A stretch of 64,000 nt of DNA from contig MU404124.1 of NCBI GenBank assembly GCA_022695795.1, positions 124,001 to 188,000 on the forward strand, read 5' to 3'. The stretch comes from Biscogniauxia marginata. Its lineage: Eukaryota > Ascomycota > Sordariomycetes > Xylariales > Xylariaceae. This document shows, one piece after another, positions 1 through 11,594 of this stretch. A model generated the notes under the pieces. That model worked only from the letters and a program-made list of their open reading frames with translations, had not been told where the DNA came from and did not search any database. Numbering within the stretch: the first letter of the stretch is position 1; each line of letters opens with the position of its first letter. Position numbers and translations under genes: made by a program.

Positions 1-3000
1 CGCGATGCCTGGTTCAATATTGTCGTACACGGTTTTACCCCTCATACTGAAAGGGGCCAAAAATTCATCAACGAACTGCGCTTAATGGCAATTCATTCGC
101 CACCACTAGTTACGGAGCAGAGAGGAGAACAGATTGAGAGTGACATTGAACTCAACACTGTTCTCCGACGCGCTAACACGTCGGAGCGAGAGACTAGACA
201 GAAGAAACAGCTCTCAACCCTTATTCCAACAAAAGCATCTGACGTCAGGGGCTTGAGCTACAGGAAGGTCATGTTCTTACAGGCTGCTCACCTGGTTGAA
301 ATTCTACGAGCTGATTCTGGCGACTGCACAAAAGTGCTGTCATACTACTTGGAGCCCAGCATGCGCAAGGACGACGCACGCAGCGCTATGGATGGCATCG
401 CGGCAGTCGTCTTAGACAAGTATTTGAGCAAGACACTTGAAGCAAAACTACCAACGTTTTCTGCTCATTATGCAGCTTCACAACTAGCGACCATTTTCTG
501 CGGCTGCTGCCATCGCATTCAACGTGTTCAACAAGCTGCGTTTACTTGCGCTGATAAGTTCGTCCGAGAAGTTCCATCATCCCTCTGCCAGAAATCATCG
601 CTCTTTGCACTCCTAGAACTTCTTTCTCTCATGTGGTTGAGCTGTCTCGAAGCAGAAACTGAAATGTATGAGCCTCGTTCAGTCTTCACATCAAAGTTGG
701 GTTCCGTCACAGTCGAACTTTCGGATGACTATAATTTCAGAAAATTAACGCTGAGCAATCTCTACAAGCGAGCTAAAGGATGGGTTTCCGTCGTAATCAA
801 CCTTGCGCCCGCAGATGTAAAAGGGTTACTGCAGACATATCTCTCTGAATTTGATGACCAAGGTGCCTACGGACACGTGTCTTTGGGCCGGTCATTCGCT
901 TTGGAAATGGGATCTATTATACCCGCAACTGATCAAAGATTGACTTCGCTGATCCCTGTTGGCGACACTATGATCAATACGGCATCCGATTTCATTGCCC
1001 AATACACAACTCGCCAGGAATATAGATATGGCGAAGCATTGTCCCATCATGGAATGGACTTAGCCAATGTCATGCCCATCGTTCGCAGAGACTCATTCAT
1101 TAAATCTACGCCTTCGGATCATGCCAACGCTGTCACAGCCTTAGCGTATGTTGAGTCTCGTTTGGCTGGAAAGAAAGTCACACCCCTGGACGACGTGAGG
1201 GATATTGTTCGACGTGCCGCCGCTTTACTATGTCGCAGTCAGAAGGATGCGAGTGCCATAGCCCATTATCTTGTCAGTATTCCGTTCAAGATCTTCACCA
1301 AGGAATCCATTAATTTTGGAGTATCCCTTTGGTTAGGTGTCATGAACGAGAATCCTAGGATGGAGCCTCGCATACTTTCTGAGATTGCACAACAATGGGA
1401 GATTACTATGCAGAAGAAACTTGGTCTCTTCAACCCTGCCCTAATGTAAGACGATCCCCCAGGGCTCAGACGTGTTTAAGTATACTAACTTCAATAGGCA
1501 TCCGGACCCCTTCTTCTTAAGGAAAGAGTTTGCTCCCAGTGACAATGAGGCTCTCGCAAAGCGACGACAGCTGGTCCATAATCTACTAGCTCCGCATACT
1601 CGTCTAATGCAGTTTTTCACCAGTCACTTCAACGCCACACGATTGGGCAGCCCCGATACTCAAAGAGTATTCCTTCGTATGCTCGACCTAACTCTTGATG
1701 CTCTTAAGCACTCAATCTCTCATCCAATGGCCAGAGAGATTCGATTGCGGGTCATCCTATTCAGCTTGAGAGTTCTACGAGTAAGCGGGGCTACTGGAAC
1801 AACAGCCCAATGGAGTCTGAAAGATAAAATTTTATCTGCTGGTTTGAGTTGGTTCAAGTTCTCACCGAAGTGGTCTTTCGGAAGCAATATCTTGCAATTG
1901 AAGACTGAGGTTCAGCTCATCACTAATGTCAAGAGTGGTCTAAAGGCCGTGTCTCACATAGCCACTCATGCAATAGGTAATTTTAAGGTCCTCGCTCAGA
2001 AGGAGGAGCTTCTTGGAATTCTACTCGAGAGCGAACAGGCCAGACTTAATGTCTGGGTTCACCCGCTGAACGAAAACGGTCAACGGCCGGATATCATGAC
2101 AAATCATGGGAAAGTCGCGCTTGAGGTAAGCCTTCTAGAAGGAATATATGGCCTGGCTTCCGCTAACCTTAAAGGCTGCCTTGAAACCACTCATCCGCGT
2201 GGCGTGGGCTGAAAGTCCCTCGCTAGCTATCGAGCTAGTTAGCCGCTTCTCGATTCCCAGTATATACAATGACGTCCGTTGGTTGCTGTTGAACTTCCCG
2301 GTTAGGGCTATCTCTGAACCCGAGGCCCTCCCAATATTACTTGGCAGTGACCTACCAAATGATGCTCGTTTCTCACTCAAGGTAAAGCGTCCTGTGCTCG
2401 TTGGCAAACTATTTCTAACGTATGCAGTATCTTTTGTTCTGGGCACCTGTCAATCCTGTCACTGCTACAACTTATTTCCTGCCAGCATATCGCAATCACC
2501 CCTTTCTTATCCAATATGCAATGAGAGCTTTGGAGCATCACTCTGTCGACGTAACTTTCTTCTATGTGCCCCAGATCGTGCAGAGTCTTCGGTTTGATGT
2601 CCTCGGATACGTTGAACGCTACATCATTGAGACGGCACAGTTCTCACAATTGTTTGCTCACCAGATTATCTGGAACATGAAGGCAAACTCTTACAAGGAT
2701 GATGATGCTAATATTGTAAGTTATGTTGTCCATCTCGAAATTATTCTTATTGACAGTCTCCTAGCCCGATGCCATCAAGCCTGCTCTTGACAAGGTAATG
2801 GCAAAGATGATCGACAGTTTCTCTGAAGAAGATAGGAACTTCTACGAGAGAGAATTCACCTTTTTCGATGAGGTCACCAGCATATCCGGAAAGCTGAAGC
2901 CATTGATTAAGCGTGATAAACCAGAGAAAAAGCAGAAGATCGAGGAAGAACTGCGCAAGATCAAAGTTGATGTTGGTGTCTACCTCCCAAGTAATCCTGA

Positions 3001-3958
3001 TGGTGTGGTCATCGGCATTGATCGCAAATCCGGCAAGCCGTTGCAATCTCATGCGAAGGCGCCATTCATGGCTACTTTCCGCATTAAGAAGTCCAAGGGT
3101 GGTGGTGTGGATGAGTCGGAAGAGGTTGCTCAAGAGATGAGTAATGGCGAGACACCAGCCCAAAACACAGTCGAAGTTTGGCAAAGTGCTATCTTCAAGG
3201 TTGGGGACGATTGTCGACAGGATGTGCTCGCTTTGCAGATGATTGCTGCATTCCGTGGTATATTCCACAGTGTGGGTCTCGATGTGTTCGTGTACCCATA
3301 TCGTGTGACGGCTACCGCACCCGGCTGTGGTGTCATTGACGTTCTGCCGAACTCAATCTCACGAGACATGCTTGGTCGTGAGGCAGTCAACGGGCTCTAC
3401 GACTACTTTATCAGCAAATACGGCAATGAGGACTCACTACGATTCCAGCATGCACGCAACAACTTCGTCAAGAGTATGGCTGCATACAGCATCATCTCCT
3501 TCCTCTTGCAATTTAAGGATCGCCACAACGGCAACATCATGATCGATGACGCAGGCCACATTCTGCACATTGACTTTGGGTTCTGCTTCGATATTGCTCC
3601 GGGCGGTGTCAAATTCGAGCGTGCACCCTTCAAGCTCACACACGAGATGCTCCTAGTCATGGGCGGCAGCATCGAGCACCAGTCTTTCAAGTGGTTTGAG
3701 GAGTTATGCGTCAAGTCGTTTCTAGCATGCCGGCCGTTTGCTGAGAAGCTGAGCCAGATGGTGGTTCTAATGATGGACAGCGGTCTGCCCTGTTTCAAAC
3801 CCGAAACTGTCACTCACTTTAAGCAGCGATTCGTGCTAGAGAAGAACGAGCGCGAAGCCGCTGAGTTTGTCAGAGACCTCGTCAGGAGGAGCGCCGGTAG
3901 CTATAGCACTATGGTCTACGATCAGTTCCAACTCATGACGAACGGAATTCCTTACTAG
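1..3958 (+). CDS. STT4: Phosphatidylinositol 4-kinase STT4 (PI4K type III alpha), 5' end off the window
   Basis: This kinase makes PI4P from phosphatidylinositol at the plasma membrane. The reading frame is open from base 1, so the start lies upstream. Five visible exons are inferred from GT-AG sites that keep frame: 1-1445, 1498-2125, 2175-2381, 2428-2715 and 2765-3958, giving about 1253 residues of a protein that is usually near 1900. The last exon holds the PI3/4-kinase catalytic domain: KVGDDCRQD around 3199, the catalytic loop DRHNGNI at 3518-3538 and the metal-binding DFGFCF at 3572-3589. The stretch IKPALDKVMAKM before it, then EFTFFDEVTSISGKLKP, matches the PIK helical-to-kinase linker typical of STT4 rather than PIK1. 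The gene ends at a TAG and converges on the next gene. Family assignment is very secure; exon edges are inferred by eye. Confidence 0.95.
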
Positions 3959-4606
3959 AGTAGATAGGTGGTCGACCTAGGCGAGGGATTAATAAATTGG
4001 AGGAACGTGGTGTCCAGGGGCTAGCTGAAAACTCCAAGAGTTAGATATAAGTTCTTGGAATTGCTAGATTTAGTATTACCTGAAGTATATAGAGATAGAT
4101 CCGCACATAATCACCTAAAAATACAGTTGCCGCACGCTTAGCCGTGTATCATTCGAATCACATACTCGATCTATATGCATGTCCCGTTTTAGTGCAGAAA
4201 GTTGATAAGGGGTAGATATACCTATTATATGTGACAATAATCAATCATATAAGTGATAGGGGTACCAATATGCCATGTTTCCCTTATTCAAGTTGTGACC
4301 TGTTTCACAACTGTTTCTAAGACGTCGCCGTTCAGTCCTACGATCTTGGCAACATATAGGTTTAGCGGTTATACGGCAAAAGAAGATTATGCTCAAACAG
4401 AGGGGAAAAGAAAGAAAGAAATTGGATAGTGTGGCTGCATGTCTATTGTTACTCATTATGGCTGCTTTTCAAAAGCATTCGGGCTTGCATACTCCTCTAG
4501 CACTCGGCACCTCCTATTAAGCGACCTATCTAGCTCACCTACCCGGTTACTCACCCTAACCTTTTTTCTTTTCTTTTCTTTTCTTTTTTTCCTATTTTCG
4601 CTTTCG
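3959..4606. other. Convergent intergenic region with pyrimidine microsatellite
   Basis: This stretch separates the 3' ends of STT4 and the minus-strand gene at 4607. It is AT-rich and has no credible ORF. It should hold both 3' UTRs. A TTTTC-type pyrimidine repeat occupies 4561-4590, just past the stop of the minus-strand gene. Confidence 0.7.
4561..4590. repeat. TTTTC microsatellite
   Basis: About five imperfect copies of TTTTC form a pure pyrimidine tract on the plus strand. On the minus strand it is a purine tract in the presumed 3' UTR of the 4607-5911 gene. No function can be assigned. Confidence 0.85.
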
Positions 4607-5911
4607 CTATAGTCTACCATTGCCGTCCGCCTCCGCAAGCCCAGCGAGCTTCCGCCGCGTCAAAATCAGCACCGTCCCGCGGTCCAGCGTGAGCGGCACG
4701 TGCTCCATGAGGCGATCCCGCAGCCGCTCGCGGAACAGCGAGCCCCGCCGAGCGACGGCCAGGTGTTGGTTTAGCCACTGTACCGAGTGGAACATCTTGC
4801 CGCCGTACTGGTTCCCGAGGTGCGCCGCCCCGGCCACGTGCCCCCGTAGCGTCACACGCTCCTGCGCCCGCAGGAGGAGAAACACGCGCTCGTAGAGCGC
4901 CGGCAGCAGCGCGGCGCCCAGCCCCGTCGCCGTGTCCGCGTCGTCGGCGATCCGGAGGCGGGCGCCCGGCGCGCCGTCGATCGCGTTCACGAGCGCGAGG
5001 CACCCGCCCAGCACGCCGTAGAGGGTCGTCGGCGGGTCGATGGGCCTGGCGGAGTGCGTCTGCAGGGCGTCGAGCGCGGAGAAGACGGGAGGCTCGCGCA
5101 CGAACATGTCCATCCAGTTGGGGATCGCGGCGGCGGGGCCCCTATTCCGCGGCCGCCCTGATGATGATGATGATTGTGTCTCCCCGTATTCTTCTTCTCC
5201 CTCTTCTTCTTCTTCGAAGCGCGTCCCCACCTTCGACCACCACAGCCGCGCGGCGGCGAGGCGCGCCCCCCGCCCTTCGGTCCGGAAGTCGTAGTGCGTC
5301 AGCTCGCCGACCTCCCGGTCCCACGCCGACATCGTGTACACCGTCTCGGCGTCGGGTTGTTGCCCCCTGCGCAGCACGCCCGCGCGGTGGCGGTGCACGA
5401 ACACGAGGAGCCGGTACCGCGCGTGCCCGCCGTCGGCGCCGCGGTCCGGGTGCGCCGCCAGCGGCGCCCACCCGAGCTGCAGATCCCGCGCTATGGCGGC
5501 CGGGAAGACGAGCTCGTCGGGCTCCCAGTCCGGGACCCTGCTTTTCCTTCCTTTCTTCCTATTTCCTACTATCTCTTCTTCGGACGACGTCTTGGCTCGC
5601 TCGCTCAGCACCTCCTGCTCCGTGGGCAGCCCCATCACGGCGGGATAGAAGTATGCCCATACCCCCTTTTCGATACGTGACGGCGTGCCTGCGCTGTACG
5701 CGTTTAGGACGTGTGGCACATCTCTGGGAGCCGGCTGCGTGTTCTGCGAGAGGTGCACTAGGGTGTTGACCAGGGGCGTAGCGAGGGCTGGCGTGTCCAG
5801 CAAGGGGACCCCGTTGGTAAGTCCGGTGAAGGGGTACGGGATGGGGTGGTATCCTGGCTTGATGCTGCCGTTGCCATTTTCTCCCGCGGTGCTGCTGTCG
5901 CCAGTAGCCAT
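4607..5911 (-). CDS. Uncharacterised protein, 434 aa, single exon
   Basis: I do not recognise the family. The ORF runs from ATG at 5911 to TAG at 4607 with no intron and has strongly GC-biased third positions, far above the flanks, which supports coding. The N-terminal third (GLTNGVPLLDTPALATPL, residues about 29-46) looks like a structured segment. A lysine/arginine stretch follows near residue 120. An acidic run (EEEEEGEEEYGE) and a five-serine run lie in the middle and come from CTT-type and GAT-type triplet repeats at about 5158-5220. The last 150 residues are hydrophobic and helical in look, including LGNQYGGKMFHSVQWL. There is no signal peptide or clear membrane segment. It may be a lineage-restricted ascomycete protein. 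Coding status is likely; function is unknown. Confidence 0.75.
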   Translation of the reverse strand: MATGDSSTAGENGNGSIKPGYHPIPYPFTGLTNGVPLLDTPALATPLVNTLVHLSQNTQPAPRDVPHVLNAYSAGTPSRIEKGVWAYFYPAVMGLPTEQEVLSERAKTSSEEEIVGNRKKGRKSRVPDWEPDELVFPAAIARDLQLGWAPLAAHPDRGADGGHARYRLLVFVHRHRAGVLRRGQQPDAETVYTMSAWDREVGELTHYDFRTEGRGARLAAARLWWSKVGTRFEEEEEGEEEYGETQSSSSSGRPRNRGPAAAIPNWMDMFVREPPVFSALDALQTHSARPIDPPTTLYGVLGGCLALVNAIDGAPGARLRIADDADTATGLGAALLPALYERVFLLLRAQERVTLRGHVAGAAHLGNQYGGKMFHSVQWLNQHLAVARRGSLFRERLRDRLMEHVPLTLDRGTVLILTRRKLAGLAEADGNGRL

Positions 5912-7510
5912 CGTTCAGTGGTGAATAGAGGTAGGATTATTCGTCTATATTTGTTCGTATCCAAAACAATCCAAAGCGATAATACTAGCTATGGGCTCGG
6001 GGTATTCATATTTCTATAAGCCCCCCGGGAAGTGTATACATGTATAGCTCGTGAGGTGAGCTGGTAGACGTCGAACATAGCCATTGTTTAGAGAATTACA
6101 ACCCCCTTTGTGCTTGGGAACTAGCACAACATTCATAAAGCAGAAGAAAGCTAGAGCGACCTTCGAGACAATGCACCTTTTCTTCGTAGGCGCGGGATCA
6201 TTGTAAGGAGGAAGGGAAGTCGCGTACTCGAAATTCGGCCAGTATGGCGGTCGCCCTAGGGAGTTCATATCAAAATATATTCGTACTTTAAAACTAGTAC
6301 ACTCTATTCATGTACATATGTGTCAAGACGATTACCAGTATACGGGGATATAACAAAGCAGTTGCTGCGCAAAGAACTAGAACTAAATCTCCATGAGGAA
6401 GCAGTCTTTTTACACCTGAATGCCTCCTTTGAGGCCCATTTCGTCTAGTATCACTCGTTCCTTCACCTCTGCAAGCCCTCCAGACTTGGTGCGTAGTAAT
6501 GAGGGCGAAAGCCTCATTTCTGACATTATGTTCTATACATTGTATTTAACTATACCGAATTGTATACGTTAATTTTTCGTAGATATTTACCTTATATAGC
6601 TAATGGCTCTATTCCTTACGACTTAAGCTTCCATAATAGTCCTTACTACTATGTACAGATAGGCAGTTTTTTGGCAAAGTAGGATAATGATCTGTCTCAT
6701 TAACCTGTAAAGGCGCACGGTATCACGATTCAGGGCCCTTTCAAGATGGGTGCTAATATTGTTGTTGTGCAAGGAGCTAAAAACTAGAGATGTATGGATG
6801 GTCAATTCCTTTACAATCAAATGATATTTTCGTCTCCTGAGCGCCCCTGTATCCCACGTTCTTGCCGCTGTAAGCCACGGCGGCTGGTTGCAAGAGACAG
6901 GCTCCCGGCTTGCGGTGACCTAAAATATTGTTATGGGCTTCATGCAATTAGTTATCCACACTCTACCAATCTCCTCCCTAATTCGGGACTGAGAAGTAAA
7001 CGTCATTTCAGTTATGCCTTACTAAATCATACCTTAATTGATAATGTCGAAAATGTGTACATCATCTAATATATAGTTACCTAGTAGTAGTTTAATGATA
7101 ATAATCATTAAAATGTAAAATATTAATAGAAGAGAGAGTATTCAACTCAAAATCAAATATCCTATAATTACACCTCTCAAGTTTGATGTGGGCTAAGATA
7201 TATTTGATGGACTAGTAGCGAAGTCGGGAACCGGCTACTCGTAGCCCCCAAGGTTAAATTTATTACCGATGGCACCGATGAGGTGATCGGTCTTCCAAAT
7301 GGGTACGAAGGTGGAGATAGTTCAAGCCTAAACCGGCCGTCTACCCTAACCACGCTCTCTCGACTTTGTATACCAGCTATAACCGCCAGGCTAGTATAAT
7401 TCCATAGGGTATTTTTATATCCGAAAGCATCACTGGAGGCTCGAAGATAAACTCTCAAAGGCCGAACTTGAATTTGTCAACTTAGTGCTTCTGTAACAAA
7501 TTCTGTAAAC
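5912..7510. other. AT-rich intergenic region, no gene seen
   Basis: It contains the upstream region of the minus-strand gene ending at 5911 and of the dehydrogenase gene at 7511. The part from about 6280 to 7190 is strongly AT-rich with TA-rich patches (7060-7160). The short open frames (for example 6794-7069 + and 7177-7458 -) lack coding bias and recognisable residues. Confidence 0.6.
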
Positions 7511-8759
7511 ATGTCCCCCTCCACAGTTCCTGTCTCCAAGTCTTATAGTATTGCGTCGATCCCTGCAGATGGCATCGGGCCTGAAGTAATCGATGCCGCG
7601 ATTTCTGTGTTGAAGACTCTATCTAAGACGTTAGAGTCCTTTGAGATCAACTTCACCCATTTTGATTGGAGTTCGGAGACCTACAAGAAGACCGGGAAAT
7701 ACATCCCCGAGGGAGGCTTAGAAGAGCTCAAGAAATACGACGCTATACTCTTCGGCGCCGTTGGTGCCCCAGGTAACTATGCGGACACTCCATCCCCATA
7801 TATCGTCGTAAGAGCTCATCCTCCTAACACTACGCAGATGTCCCTGATCACATCTCCCTCTGGGGCCTGCGCTTAGCGATCTGCCAGCCCTTCCAACAGT
7901 ATGCCAACGTACGGCCAACGAAGGTATTCCGGGGGACACAGTCTCCCTTGCGCAACTGCAAGCCGGGGGATCTAGACTGGGTGATTATTCGTGAGAACAG
8001 TGAGGGCGAGTACGCTGGTCAGGGTGGCCGGTCCCATCGGGGCCAGCCCTGGGAAACGGCTACCGAAGTCTCTATATTCTCGCGCCACGGCGTCGAGCGT
8101 ATTATGCGCTTCGCTTTCGAGGCAGCGCAGAATCGTCCTCGCAAGTTGCTGACTGTAGTCACTAAGAGCAATGCTCAGCGAAACGGCATGGTCCTCTGGG
8201 ACGAAGTTGCAGCCGAGGTGGCGAAGGAATTCCCCGACGTCACCGTGGATAAGATGCTGGTAGACGCTATGACTTGCCGGATGACTTTAAAGCCCGAGTC
8301 TATCGATACCATCGTAGCTACAAACCTAGTAAGTGAAGCAGCTTCTTATCGTCATATCGGGAAGTGGGCCCCCCAGTGAGCTTACGCATTCTCAAGCATG
8401 CCGATATCCTGTCGGATCTAGCGGCAGCGCTCGCTGGCTCGATTGGCATAGCCCCGACTTCGAACCTGGATCCGACGCGAAGGAATCCTAGTATGTTCGA
8501 GCCCATCCACGGATCAGCCTTCGACATCACTGGAAAGGGCGTCGCCAACCCCGTGGCGACTTTCTGGACCAGCGCTGAGATGCTGGCATGGCTAGGCGAG
8601 GCGGATGCGAGCAAGAAACTCCTGGACACAGTGGAGCGCGTCTGTGAGAAGGGAACCGTGACAGCAGACCTCGGCGGCACTGCCACTACTTCTGATGTGA
8701 CGAACGCTGTGATTGAAGAGATTAAGAGCTCATATGGCAAAGCAATCAAGCCCGCATAA
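7511..8759 (+). CDS. Tartrate/D-malate dehydrogenase-type enzyme (isocitrate/isopropylmalate dehydrogenase family)
   Basis: The product is a beta-decarboxylating NAD-dependent dehydrogenase acting on a 2-hydroxy acid. Three exons are inferred: 7511-7772, 7838-8328 and 8397-8759, giving 371 aa, close to the usual length of about 360. The N-terminus has IPADGIGPEVIDAAI, the nucleotide-binding start of the family. DWVIIRENSEGEYAGQGG and then VTKSNAQRNGMVLWDEV carry the substrate-binding and catalytic tyrosine/lysine region seen in tartrate dehydrogenase (TtuC/YeaU-like) rather than in Leu2. The C-terminal motif around 8480-8560 (SMFEPIHGSAFDITGKG) is the adenine-binding loop. No targeting peptide is obvious, so a cytosolic enzyme is likely. 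Real substrate could be tartrate, D-malate or a related acid. An MFS transporter lies 2.8 kb downstream on the same strand. Confidence 0.9.
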
Positions 8760-11594
8760 AGAAATAGATCTGTGGCCTGTTTCAATACTGTGGATGGAAA
8801 GCTATTTCCAGGATGGAAAATGATATAAGCTTGGAGTTCACGAGCACGTAGTCAACCTTTGGGCAAAACAAGAAAAATTAGGTATTCAAATGTAAAATGT
8901 TTTTTTTTGGCCAAACCTAATGTAGGTATCTGGATCTATGAGTTAGAAGATGCTGTAAAGAACCCCTTACTCGGCCCTTAATCGGTCCCTACGCAACTGT
9001 AATTATCAGTTCCTCGAGTGATAACAGGTAATGAGGGAAAAATAGGGGTAGATCACACCTAGGTTAGTCAGCTCTGAACGACTACCTCATCCGACATTTG
9101 CTTGGTGGTATATACATATCTACAAGCTACCTCATCCGAACCATTGTTTTACACTCTGTATCTAAATAATTAGTTTTTCTGGTTCTCGCCAGACACTGTA
9201 ACCTCGGATATCTAAGCTTTGTGTGGTACATGTCAGGTAGCAGACATATCTCAAACTCGTAACTGTGTCTCGCAAATTACCTAGGGCTTACTTTTTCCCT
9301 CTAATGGTTCTGATTAGTTAGTTGTTTTATATAGAGAAGCCGATGTAAGGCTTTACTAAGCGGTCTGTTGATACCCGATGATTGGGCGTTGTTATTTACT
9401 CTGTCAAGTTCATGTCTGTGAGATCATATGTCCGCGTCACCATCTTGTCGAGAAAGACTGATAGGTTATAATTCGCTTAAGCAGTAAATCAAATGTTTCA
9501 GTTCTTGTTGCACATATGCACCATGAGGTCTGGCGCTTCGGGGTACATGAGGACCCTAGGAGGCTACATTGGATGGCAGAGCGTATATCCTGGCAAAGTT
9601 ACATTACACAAGGCAGCTCGAATTTGTTTCCACAACACTAAATTGTGAAGTTACCTTCAGGGACAGTCAAATTGAGATGGTGACCTCAGACAGGCTTATA
9701 ACACGATGCCCAGAGACTGTTCTATATTATTCTGGTTTACGTCCTCGAGTGAATCAAGAACAAGAACTTCTGGAACGGACAAGAGTGCCAAGTTTAGATA
9801 TTGATATTATGAGTAACCCTTATTATGCATATACCATGAGCTTGTTGATGTTGGTGCGTAGTGACTAAACAGTTATGTCAAAAATACCTAAGTTCATTAA
9901 TATCCCTAGGAGTAGACTAAACACTACATACGGTCTTCAGCAGCTATTTCGGAAGGTTTTCACCCCATCTCATAAAACCCCCCCCCCCTTTCGTCCCCTT
10001 TCGGTCTTCGTAGTTTATTAGGATAATAGGTGTGGTAGGATGGCCCCATTTACATTAAGCTTATCACGTTAACCATAACTCAGTGCCGTCCGAGCTACTA
10101 TGTTCTCACCTCGGCAGACTGAGCGAGACAGATCGGGAATTAAAATCGCGCCGCATCTCTCGGTTTATACCGACCACAGTGGGTCAAAGTTACAGCCTTG
10201 ATACCGTCTGTGCTTTTCAGGGACATCAAACACCAAACGGGGGGGGGGAAATTCTGGGCTGTCCATGAAAAACCCTTTGGCCCTATTAATCTCATTGATC
10301 TCACAGATCCTCGATCGTAGCAAAGATGTCGCAATATGTACCTAGCCACTCCCTATTACGCGGTTGAGCCAGAAGCTTGGAGTTTGCATCCAGCACTATG
10401 ATAATGCAGAAGTAAAATCAACACTGTACGGGTAGAAGACTTTAAAACCAAAAATATGTACATATAGTAGTGATTTACACGAGTATGGCTTTCTCATAGA
10501 TGCCAGAGGCTGAGCTTCGCTCGTTACGATGATAATTGGGTGGCTAGTTGTATTTATGCTACATATTCAAACGAAAGATAAGCGCACGCGAACAACGCAA
10601 AAAGGGCGAATCAAGAAAAGATCGGAGAAAAAAATCTAACTGCCGTGATGCAAGCCCCAGGGGTGGAAGAATCCCATCCTATTGGGTGCGTGAGAACGGC
10701 ATTCTTCATTCTCAAATGTACGGACCACCATACCACTTCATCGGATCACCGTCAGGGGGTGAGATGAAGCGTCTCCCTTTCACCCGCTTAGTCATCGGAA
10801 AATGAAGCCCAACGACTTATAAACCGTAGACGCGGATAGAAATGAAGAACAAGGTCTGGGCTTTAGATGTTTCTGATCCGAATGTGGGGGGGGCCGGGTT
10901 TCATAAACAAAATATCATCCGAGACCAGAGCCTTCTTCTGGCACTGCCTGAGACTTATTTGCGGCGACCGGTCGTGCTCAGGTTGATCTTTAGCTTTTTC
11001 TAACTTCGAGGGTCGATCATGTTTCTTCATCTGCTCAGCCCTCTGAGCGATTGCATGATGCCACTGATAAGGTGTGGATTGCCCAGCTATAGGATACCCC
11101 TACTATCGCCATCATGCGACCGCTCGTGTAGCATGGACAATGTGGCCGACAAGAAGTTTTCACGCGCTCTTAGCAGAGACGGCCACTGAAACGCGTGCGA
11201 AAAGTTCTGGGCGGCAATCCTCGACGGTGATCTTTGCCCAGGAGCCCCAGAGGGCCAGGAACAGTTAACACTGAGAGTTGGTAGAGTTTCAGTCTTGTCG
11301 TAATATGATCGACTACTGAGCCAACACACGATCGACCCATTATGCCCAATTTTCAACTCCAGTTTGTTAGTGAGCTATTCGATGCGATGTGATCACCATA
11401 AGTATAGCGGTCGTATCGACTGCCACTCATCTTTTTTTTCCTTACTCTTGTCGTCCTTCATTTTATCAGACCAAACACTGCCGGCAGTGTCTTCTTTCGT
11501 TTGGGTTACTTAATTTTAATTATTTTTCCCTTCGTTGAGTGTATTCTTTTATATCTCCTTTTTTATAGCTTTCCCCCCTCTTCTTTCCTTCACC
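8760..11594. other. Intergenic region, no credible gene
   Basis: No ORF here has coding bias or family residues; the longest (9569-9868 +, 99 aa) is unconvincing. A C run near 9980 and a G run near 10240 are the only marked low-complexity tracts. The last 200 bases before 11595 are pyrimidine-rich, as expected of a fungal core promoter, and lead into CACCATGG at the transporter start. Confidence 0.6.

Noticed and set aside
5142..5769. Overlapping ORFs on both strands inside the 4607-5911 gene
   Set aside because: They are frame shadows of GC-rich coding sequence, rich in Arg, Ala and Pro.
9569..9868. 99-aa plus-strand ORF between the dehydrogenase and MFS genes
   Set aside because: No recognised motif and AT-rich codon use like the noncoding flanks.
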